From: IMCC26077 sp964561165
GTDB taxonomy: Bacteria > Actinomycetota > Actinomycetes > Nanopelagicales > Nanopelagicaceae
Direction: 5' to 3'
Assembly (NCBI GenBank): GCA_964561165.1
Contig: CAZLOJ010000040.1
Coordinates: 1 to 10,244, forward strand
DNA: 10,244 nt
This document shows, one piece after another, positions 5,335 through 10,244 of the stretch; position 1 is the first letter of the stretch, and every line of letters starts with the position of its first letter. The translations under genes were made by a program, and so were the position numbers. Under the pieces are notes generated by a model. That model ran no database searches and was not told the DNA's origin. It was given only the letters and a program-made list of their open reading frames with translations.

Positions 5335-5844
5335 ATGAATACATTGGACGCCCTTGACGCGGCAACCCTTCGCCGCGACCTTCCATCCTTCCGCCCTGGC
5401 GATGAGCTAAAGATTCACGTCCGCGTTATCGAAGGAAACAAATCCCGTATCCAGGTCTTCCAAGGCTTGGTAATCCGACGTCGTGGTAGCGGCGTTCGCG
5501 AGAGCTTCACCATTCGTAAGATCTCTTACGGAGTGGGAGTCGAACGAACTTTCCCAGTTCACACTCCAGTTATCGAGAAGATTGAAGTAGTCCGTCGTGG
5601 CGATGTGCGCCGTGCGAAGTTGTACTATCTCCGCGAACTTCGCGGTAAGGCATCGAAGATTCGCGAGCGCCGTGGTGGCAACTTTGGTCCAAGCGAGACG
5701 ATTGTCTTTGAAACTGGCGAGGCAGAGGTTCTTACTGAAGAGGTATTGGCTCCCGTTGAGGCAGTAGAAGCAGTAGAAGCAGAAGAAACTGCCGAGGCTG
5801 CTCAAGCGAGCGCGACTGATACTGAGAAAGAGAAATCCGAGTAG
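5335..5844 (+). CDS. rplS: 50S ribosomal protein L19 with acidic C-terminal tail
   Basis: Ribosomal protein L19, located at the 30S-50S interface, where it contributes to an intersubunit bridge. The ATG start gives MNTLDALDAATLRRDLPSFRPGD, close to the usual actinobacterial start. The core continues through the VRVIEGNKSRIQVFQG segment, IRKISYGVGVERTFP, HTPVIEKIEVVRRG and AKLYYLRELRGKASKIRER, ending near residue 115. The total of 169 residues is about 50 more than typical L19. The extra C-terminus is rich in Glu, Ala and Val with an EAVEAVEAEE repeat encoded by short GCAGTAGAA repeats (about 5762-5780), and it is strongly acidic. The stop overlaps the lepB GTG by one base, so lepB is probably translated by coupling from this highly expressed gene. 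Confidence 0.97.
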   Translation: MNTLDALDAATLRRDLPSFRPGDELKIHVRVIEGNKSRIQVFQGLVIRRRGSGVRESFTIRKISYGVGVERTFPVHTPVIEKIEVVRRGDVRRAKLYYLRELRGKASKIRERRGGNFGPSETIVFETGEAEVLTEEVLAPVEAVEAVEAEETAEAAQASATDTEKEKSE

Positions 5845-6518
5845 TGAAACTCCCGCGGAAGGGTTCGCTCCTTCGCGAAATTCCTGTCCTGGTTGTTGTT
5901 TCTCTATTTATCTCAATCATCATCAAAGCATTCTTGATTCAGGCGTTCTATATACCTTCGGGCTCTATGCAGACCACCCTTGAGATAAATGATCGAGTTA
6001 TCGTGAACAAACTTGGTAACTTCTTCGCTGACGTCAAGCGTGGTGATGTGGTGGTCTTCCGCGATCCAGGAGGATGGTTACCGCCAGCATATGAAGAGAA
6101 GCGCTCAGCTCCGCTACAAGCGCTTCGCAATGGATTGGTCTTTGTGGGACTTGCGCCCGATCCTGCTAAGCAACATTTGATTAAGCGCGTTATTGGCGTT
6201 GGCGGAGATCACGTCGTCTGTTGTGATGCTAGCGGGTCATTAGTGATTAACGGCAAGGCGGTCAAAGAGAAGTACTTGTATGCAGGTAATGCACCAAGTG
6301 AAACGAAATTTGATGTCCGAGTTCCCAAAGGCTCCGTGTGGGCGATGGGTGACCATCGCGCAGCTAGCGAGGATTCCCGATATCACCAAGAAGATGCCAA
6401 CAAAGGAATGGTTCCGCTCAACAAAGTTGTTGGCCGCGCCTTCTTGGTAATCTGGCCAGTACAACATTTCTCGCTCTTACCTCGACCAGAGGCGTTGACC
6501 GCCATTCCGGTGAAATGA
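5844..6518 (+). CDS. lepB: Type I signal peptidase (leader peptidase)
   Basis: Membrane-anchored serine-lysine protease that cleaves signal peptides from exported proteins on the outer face of the cytoplasmic membrane. The 224 residues hold a short basic N-terminus, one membrane helix (about 13-35), the catalytic serine Ser41 in YIPSGSMQTTL, the catalytic lysine Lys114 in LIKRVIGVGGD, and the late motif MGDHRAASEDSRYH. One predicted N-terminal membrane segment is the Gram-positive arrangement. The GTG start overlaps the rplS stop by one base and has no evident ribosome binding site, so coupling is likely. The alternative is a later start, but the basic residues before the helix suit the GTG. 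The 3' end overlaps rnhB by four bases (ATGA). No second lepB copy is present here, whereas Streptomyces has several in tandem at this locus. Confidence 0.96.
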   Translation: MKLPRKGSLLREIPVLVVVSLFISIIIKAFLIQAFYIPSGSMQTTLEINDRVIVNKLGNFFADVKRGDVVVFRDPGGWLPPAYEEKRSAPLQALRNGLVFVGLAPDPAKQHLIKRVIGVGGDHVVCCDASGSLVINGKAVKEKYLYAGNAPSETKFDVRVPKGSVWAMGDHRAASEDSRYHQEDANKGMVPLNKVVGRAFLVIWPVQHFSLLPRPEALTAIPVK

Positions 6519-7129
6519 ATCCGGAAGCTGCGCTTCGAGCGGCGGGATTTAGGCTCATCGCGGGAGTGGATGAGGCAGGACGTGGCGCCTATGCCGGCCC
6601 ACTAGTAGTGGCTGCAGTAATCCTTGATTCCGAAAAACCGTTGACGGAAGTGGGAGATTCAAAAACTTTCTCTGAGAGCAAACGCCGTGATATTGCAGAA
6701 GAAATCAAAGAGCGTGCCCTGGCCTATTCGATTATCGCGATCGAAGCCGAGGAGATTGATTCGTACGGACTGCACCCCTCTAACATAGGGGGAATGCGGC
6801 GGGCGGTAACCGTCCTTTCTCATACCCCTGACTACATCATCACTGATGGCTACTACGTTACTGGTTTGGAAATTCCCTCCATCGCTATGTGGCGTGGTGA
6901 TCAGGTCAGTAAATCTGTTGGTGCGGCTTCAATCCTGGCTAAAAATTATCGAGATCACATCATGATTGAGTGGGATGCTCGCTATCCAGAGTATGGCTTC
7001 GCCCACCATAAAGGTTATGGCACTGCCGCACATCAACGTGCTTTAGAACTGTATGGCGTCTTACCAATTCACCGAAAATCCTTCGCACCTATTGCACGAT
7101 TACTCGAAAGTTCAAATCTTCGCCATTAA
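6515..7129 (+). CDS. rnhB: Ribonuclease HII
   Basis: Metal-dependent endonuclease that cuts RNA in RNA/DNA hybrids and starts removal of misincorporated ribonucleotides from DNA. The 204 residues are of normal length. The metal-binding Asp19-Glu20 pair lies in AGVDEAGRGAYAGPL. The other conserved segments are GDSKTFSESKRR, the DYIITDGYYV aspartate, SVGAASILAKNYRDHIM with the fourth acidic residue, and YGFAHHKGYGTAAH. The ATG start overlaps the lepB stop by four bases, and GGTGA just upstream is a modest ribosome binding site. This lepB-rnhB-yraN order is common in actinobacteria. The small DUF2469 gene that often lies between rnhB and yraN is absent, since only 71 bases separate them. Confidence 0.96.
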   Translation: MNPEAALRAAGFRLIAGVDEAGRGAYAGPLVVAAVILDSEKPLTEVGDSKTFSESKRRDIAEEIKERALAYSIIAIEAEEIDSYGLHPSNIGGMRRAVTVLSHTPDYIITDGYYVTGLEIPSIAMWRGDQVSKSVGAASILAKNYRDHIMIEWDARYPEYGFAHHKGYGTAAHQRALELYGVLPIHRKSFAPIARLLESSNLRH

Positions 7130-7153
7130 CAACCAGAGCGCGAGCTACAAGAT

Positions 7154-7181
7154 GTGTACACCCTCCTGTCGTTGTCGGAGG
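7154..7181 (+). repeat. Palindrome and hairpin upstream of yraN
   Basis: GTGTACAC (7154-7161) is a perfect 8-base palindrome. CCTCC (7162-7166) and GGAGG (7177-7181) form a 5-bp stem with a 10-base loop directly after it. GGAGG is 19 bases before the yraN ATG, too far to act as its ribosome binding site. No U tract follows, so it is not a standard terminator. The palindrome could be an operator, but nothing identifies a regulator. Confidence 0.3.
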
Positions 7182-7188
7182 CAAAACT

Positions 7189-7194
7189 TAGATT
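7189..7194 (+). promoter_or_regulatory. Probable leaderless promoter (-10 box) of yraN
   Basis: TAGATT matches TANNNT and ends exactly six bases before ATG 7201, the same geometry as at ffh. This supports ATG 7201 as the yraN start, as does an in-frame stop at 7189-7191. The -35 region (7166-7171, CTGTCG) is weak. Confidence 0.5.
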
Positions 7195-7200
7195 TCCGCC

Positions 7201-7584
7201 ATGGTCAATTCCTCTGGCTCTCCATATCGTCCACATCAATTGGGCAAGGCTGGCGAAGCTGCAGCGGTCGCCTACTTACTCGACGCTGGCTATTCAATAA
7301 TCGATCAGAACTGGCGAGGAGCGCATGGTGAAATAGACATCATTGCGCGCTTTGATTTTCAGCATCCAGAATTCGTTGTGGTTGAGGTGAAGACTCGCTC
7401 ATCACTTCATTGTGGCGCACCGCTTGAAGCAATTACCCCCACAAAATATCGAAGACTCTTCCTTTTGGGTCGCGAGTGGATATCTACCTATCAACCGGGC
7501 GCCTCGTGGCGCATTGACGTTCTCGCTCTACTCCGCTCTGCTAGCGGTTTTCACATTACCCATCACAAAGGGTTGATCGCCTAA
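7201..7584 (+). CDS. yraN: YraN family (UPF0102) endonuclease-like protein
   Basis: Member of the YraN/UPF0102 family, which has a restriction-endonuclease-like fold and no firmly established function. It is often found beside comM and dprA. The 127 residues are of normal length. The family core is QLGKAGEAAAVAYLLDAGY, NWRGAHGEIDIIAR with the conserved GEIDII acidic residues, and FVVVEVKTRSS with the E-x-K pair of PD-(D/E)XK-type active sites. These residues argue for a metal-dependent nuclease role, but that is inference from the fold. The last codons overlap comM by one base (TAATG), placing it as first gene of a yraN-comM-dprA unit. Confidence 0.92.
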   Translation: MVNSSGSPYRPHQLGKAGEAAAVAYLLDAGYSIIDQNWRGAHGEIDIIARFDFQHPEFVVVEVKTRSSLHCGAPLEAITPTKYRRLFLLGREWISTYQPGASWRIDVLALLRSASGFHITHHKGLIA

Positions 7585-9104
7585 TGCTTGCCATTACTCG
7601 CGCCATCTCCTTAGTGGGATTATCGGGCCACTTGATCGATGTTGAAGCAGATATTGGAAATGGCGTTCCTGGCTTTACGCTCCTTGGCCTGCCCGATGCA
7701 GCGCTCTCAGAGGCACGTGATCGAGTTCGCTCAGCAATCATCAACTCGGCGGCGCAATGGCCCAATAAACGGATAACTCTTGCGCTCTCACCTGCAGCGT
7801 TACCTAAACGTGGTTCGGGCTTCGATTGCGCAATTGCACTCGCCCTGCTCGCTGCAGCAGAAGAGATCACATTGGAGAGACTTTGTGGAGCGGTCGTGCT
7901 CGGTGAGCTCACCCTTGATGGCAGAATCAAATCCGTCCCTGGAATTCTTCCGGCACTTCGCGCAGCGTCGTTACATGGCGTAAAGCAGGCAATCATTCCC
8001 TCTGACAATTACCAGGAGGGTTCACTTGTATCTGGAATAGAGATTCTGCACTTCGGGCATCTTCGTGAAGTAATCACCTGGCTCCAAGGGGGCCACTACT
8101 CTCCATCAGATTTGAGATCAGTCCAACGAGTAGAGCGAGATAGCGCTCCATCGGATTTCTCGGATATCGCAGGACAAGAACGCGCGAAGGCAGCGCTTGA
8201 GATTGGCGCCGTTGGCGGTCATCACATTGCGATGGTTGGGCCACCTGGAGTTGGCAAGAGCATGCTGGCAGCACGCATTCCCACGATTCTGCCAACCCTT
8301 GATGACCGAGATGCTTTAGATGTCACCTCACTCCATTCAATAGCGGGGAAAATCTCACCAGGGAGCAGTGCGCCCCTCATTACTACGCCACCATTTGTTG
8401 CACCCCATCACACCATTACTCGAGCAGGGTTAATTGGCGGCGGCGCTACGACCATATCGCCTGGCGCATGCTCATTGGCGCATCGCGGGATTCTCTTTCT
8501 CGATGAAGCTCCAGAGATTTCTCGCCCAGTCATCGAATCGCTTCGGGAACCGATGGAGCTTGGGGAAATTACGCTCACTCGACTGGGACGAAGCGCCACT
8601 TTTCCTGCTCGATTTACTCTTGTCTTGGCATCTAATCCATGTCCCTGTGGGTGGGCAATTGGCAAAGCGAAACGATGCACCTGCTCGTCACTAGCAAGTC
8701 GTCGCTATCGCGAGAAGTTATCCGGCCCAATTCTCGATCGGATTGATCTTCGAATCGAATTAGAACCGCTCTCACAAGGAGATCTTTTGCGAAGTGGTGA
8801 AAGCAGCGCAGATATTAGAGCTCGGGTCAGTCGCGCTCGCGAACGGTCGAGCGCACGATTTCGCGCCCACCCATGGTCGATGAACTCTGAAATCCCTGCC
8901 GCTGCGCTCCGCACTGAATTTGCACCAGATTCTCGGGCGCTGCGCATTCTCTATCGTTCGCTCGATGCAGAAGAGATAACGGTCCGCGGACTCCATCGAA
9001 TTCAGCGAGTAGCGTGGAGCATCGCCGACTTAGCAGGCGAGCCCTCCCCATCACAGAATTCAATCGAGCGCGCGCTCGCTCTTCATTTACGGGAGCGGTT
9101 ATGA
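7584..9104 (+). CDS. comM: YifB/ComM family AAA+ ATPase
   Basis: ComM is a hexameric helicase that promotes branch migration during integration of transforming single-stranded DNA. The 506 residues are of usual length. The N-terminal domain (about 1-170) has the YifB signature VEADIGNGVPGFTLLGLPDAA and KRITLALSPAALPKRGSGFD. The Mg-chelatase-like AAA+ domain follows, with Walker A GPPGVGKS (219-226), Walker B GILFLDEAPE (Asp307, Glu308) and the cysteine-bearing NPCPCGW...CTCSS segment. The C-terminal domain carries the arginine-rich helices seen in the family. The start overlaps yraN by one base and the end overlaps dprA by four bases. Linkage to dprA supports a role in transformation or recombination rather than metal chelation. 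Confidence 0.95.
   Translation: MLAITRAISLVGLSGHLIDVEADIGNGVPGFTLLGLPDAALSEARDRVRSAIINSAAQWPNKRITLALSPAALPKRGSGFDCAIALALLAAAEEITLERLCGAVVLGELTLDGRIKSVPGILPALRAASLHGVKQAIIPSDNYQEGSLVSGIEILHFGHLREVITWLQGGHYSPSDLRSVQRVERDSAPSDFSDIAGQERAKAALEIGAVGGHHIAMVGPPGVGKSMLAARIPTILPTLDDRDALDVTSLHSIAGKISPGSSAPLITTPPFVAPHHTITRAGLIGGGATTISPGACSLAHRGILFLDEAPEISRPVIESLREPMELGEITLTRLGRSATFPARFTLVLASNPCPCGWAIGKAKRCTCSSLASRRYREKLSGPILDRIDLRIELEPLSQGDLLRSGESSADIRARVSRARERSSARFRAHPWSMNSEIPAAALRTEFAPDSRALRILYRSLDAEEITVRGLHRIQRVAWSIADLAGEPSPSQNSIERALALHLRERL
9091..9095 (+). promoter_or_regulatory. Ribosome binding site that fixes the dprA start
   Basis: GGGAG lies five bases before ATG 9101 and within the comM 3' end. 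It supports ATG 9101 over the in-frame ATG at 9014, which would add 29 arginine-rich residues encoded entirely within comM. Confidence 0.65.
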
Positions 9105-9802
9105 AAAATAAGATTCGTCGAATCACCCCGCACAGTTCCGAGTGGCCAACGCGATTAAATGCTCTGGCAAAACCGCCACGTGAGTTATTTGTGCTCGGCC
9201 GAAATCTTGCTGAAATAGCAGCAGAGCGACATCGCACCGTGGCAATCGTTGGTGCGCGCAATTGCACGTACTATGGCGAGAAAATTGCCCGCGACTTCGC
9301 AACGTATTTTGCTGCGCTCGATTGGTCGGTTGTCAGTGGTGGCGCCTTCGGGATTGATTACCATGCACATCGCGGCGCGTTGGTGATTGATGGTGTGAGT
9401 ATTGCGGTGGTAGCCGGCGGCCTCGATGCGCCCTATCCGCGTAGCCATGATGGTTTGTTCGCAGAGATTGCTCATCGAGGGGCTTTGCTTTCTGAGCAAC
9501 CGCCTGGTGTGCGCGCAGCAAAAGGACATTTCCTCGCTCGCAATCGGCTCATTGCAGCGCTCAGTATCGGTACCATCGTTGTAGAAGCTGCTTATAAGAG
9601 CGGTGCAATTCGAACTGCCCGAGATAGCGCCGAGCTCCTTCGCCCCGTGCTGGCTACGCCTGGCGCAATTACCTCACCACAAAGCGCCGGAGTGCACGCT
9701 CTCATCCGCGACCGAATTGCAGAATTGGTCACCTCTCCGACTGAAGCGCTCGAGATTCTCGTGCCATTAGATCACCGAAGCGATGTCAGAGCACCGGAGT
9801 AG
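9101..9802 (+). CDS. dprA: DNA processing protein DprA (minimal, Rossmann-fold only)
   Basis: DprA binds incoming single-stranded DNA and loads RecA during natural transformation. From ATG 9101 the protein has 233 residues. The Rossmann-like core is complete: AIVGARNCTYYGEKIA, the VVSGGAFGIDYHAHRGAL segment, VAGGLDAPYPRSHDGLF, LLSEQPPG, HFLARNRLIAALS, VEAAYKSGAIRTA, LATPGAI and GVHALIRDRIAELV. Only about 47 residues precede it, so the N-terminal SAM/HhH-type domain is missing. The protein ends just after the core, so the C-terminal winged-helix domain found in many DprA proteins is also missing. Most DprA proteins are about 300-390 residues. The reading frame shows no frameshift and the core residues are intact, so this looks like a reduced functional form rather than a pseudogene. 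Confidence 0.92.
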   Translation: MKNKIRRITPHSSEWPTRLNALAKPPRELFVLGRNLAEIAAERHRTVAIVGARNCTYYGEKIARDFATYFAALDWSVVSGGAFGIDYHAHRGALVIDGVSIAVVAGGLDAPYPRSHDGLFAEIAHRGALLSEQPPGVRAAKGHFLARNRLIAALSIGTIVVEAAYKSGAIRTARDSAELLRPVLATPGAITSPQSAGVHALIRDRIAELVTSPTEALEILVPLDHRSDVRAPE

Positions 9803-9820
9803 CTAGTACGGCAAAGGTGA

Positions 9821-9826
9821 GAGAAT
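9821..9826 (+). promoter_or_regulatory. Probable leaderless promoter (-10 box) of era
   Basis: GAGAAT ends exactly six bases before the GTG start of era. It lacks the first T of TANNNT but keeps A at position 2 and T at position 6. The word AGAATAGGGCG (9822-9832) is identical to the one in the rplS promoter. No convincing -35 is visible and no spaced Shine-Dalgarno sequence is present. Confidence 0.42.
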
Positions 9827-9832
9827 AGGGCG

Positions 9833-10244
9833 GTGAGTGAATTTCGTTCCGGCTTCGTCGCACTTGTTGGGCGCCCAAATACCGGAAAGTCGACCTTACT
9901 GAATGCGTTGGTCGGTGAGAAAGTAGCCATCACATCAAGTCGCCCTCAGACTACGCGGCGAGCAATTCGTGGAATCGTCCATCGTCCTGAGGGACAAGTC
10001 ATTGTCGTGGATACGCCAGGATTACATAAACCAAAGACACTTCTTGGGCAGCGCCTTAATGCGCTTGTTGCGGAAACTTTTGCTGACGTTGATCTTATTG
10101 TGTGCTGCTTACCAGCTGATGAAGAGATCGGGCCTGGCGATAAGAGAATCATCGGCGAAATCTCCGGCTCCATTCCACTGATCGCAGTTGTCACCAAGAG
10201 CGATCGAGTTGCCCCGCAGACTCTGATGGAGAAATTAGCGAACG
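9833..10244 (+). CDS. era: GTPase Era (3' end outside window)
   Basis: Era is an essential GTPase that binds the 3' end of 16S rRNA and checks 30S maturation. The 137 visible residues are the GTPase domain: G1 GRPNTGKS (about 12-19), the ITSSRPQTTR switch I region, G3 DTPGLHKP and G4 TKSD in place of the usual NKxD. The C-terminal KH domain is outside the window. GTG 9833 gives (M)SEFRSGFVALVGRPNTGKS, a normal Era N-terminus. In most actinobacteria era lies near ybeY, a CorC-type gene and recO, not beside dprA. The position here suggests a rearrangement, or deletion of the genes that usually follow dprA. Confidence 0.95.
   Translation, partial: MSEFRSGFVALVGRPNTGKSTLLNALVGEKVAITSSRPQTTRRAIRGIVHRPEGQVIVVDTPGLHKPKTLLGQRLNALVAETFADVDLIVCCLPADEEIGPGDKRIIGEISGSIPLIAVVTKSDRVAPQTLMEKLAN

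Noticed and set aside
9014..9100. Longer dprA starting inside comM
   Set aside because: The 29 added residues are arginine-rich comM shadow sequence. ATG 9101 has a ribosome binding site and the usual four-base overlap.
1..10244. Mobile element, defence system or CRISPR array
   Set aside because: All genes are recognisable housekeeping genes on one strand with uniform character. No long repeats, transposase, integrase or spaced repeat array is visible.

Overview
The window is one dense, single-strand (+) run of fourteen genes, the first and last cut by the window edges. The order amt-glnB-ffh-rpsP-khpA-rimM-trmD-rplS-lepB-rnhB-yraN-comM-dprA is a conserved actinobacterial housekeeping neighbourhood. 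Base composition by eye is only about half G+C, intergenic gaps are very short and most junctions overlap by 1, 4 or 11 bases. Together these suggest a small-genome actinobacterium, for example a freshwater planktonic lineage of the acI/Nanopelagicales type. That placement is inference from gene order, protein sequence and compactness, not from a marker search.

Layout: (1) 1-1550, ammonium channel gene (5' end missing) overlapping a PII signal protein gene. (2) 1578-3041, ffh, the SRP GTPase, preceded by a probable leaderless promoter. (3) 3042-3178, a structured leader, then rpsP-khpA-rimM-trmD (3179-5154), which encode ribosomal protein S16, a small KH RNA-binding protein, a 30S maturation factor and the tRNA m1G37 methyltransferase. 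(4) 5155-5334, the longest gap, with a promoter and a strongly structured leader, then rplS-lepB-rnhB (5335-7129). (5) 7130-7200, a short gap with a probable leaderless promoter, then yraN-comM-dprA (7201-9802), a DNA-processing/competence cluster. (6) A 30-base gap with another probable leaderless promoter, then era, running off the right edge. I found no tRNA, rRNA, CRISPR array, insertion sequence or convincing U-tract terminator.

Functionally, most of the window builds and corrects the translation apparatus: S16, RimM and Era act on 30S assembly, L19 lies at the subunit interface, TrmD protects the reading frame, and Ffh and LepB export and mature secreted proteins. The first two genes handle ammonium uptake and nitrogen sensing. 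ComM and DprA handle incoming single-stranded DNA during transformation.

I see no new multi-gene defence or mobile system. The unusual points are smaller: a PII protein lacking the modifiable T-loop tyrosine exactly where glnD is missing; two structured ribosomal-protein leaders (rpsP and rplS), the latter with two mutually exclusive folds; a recurring -10 hexamer exactly six bases before start codons; altered conserved residues in TrmD and Ffh; and a minimal DprA.
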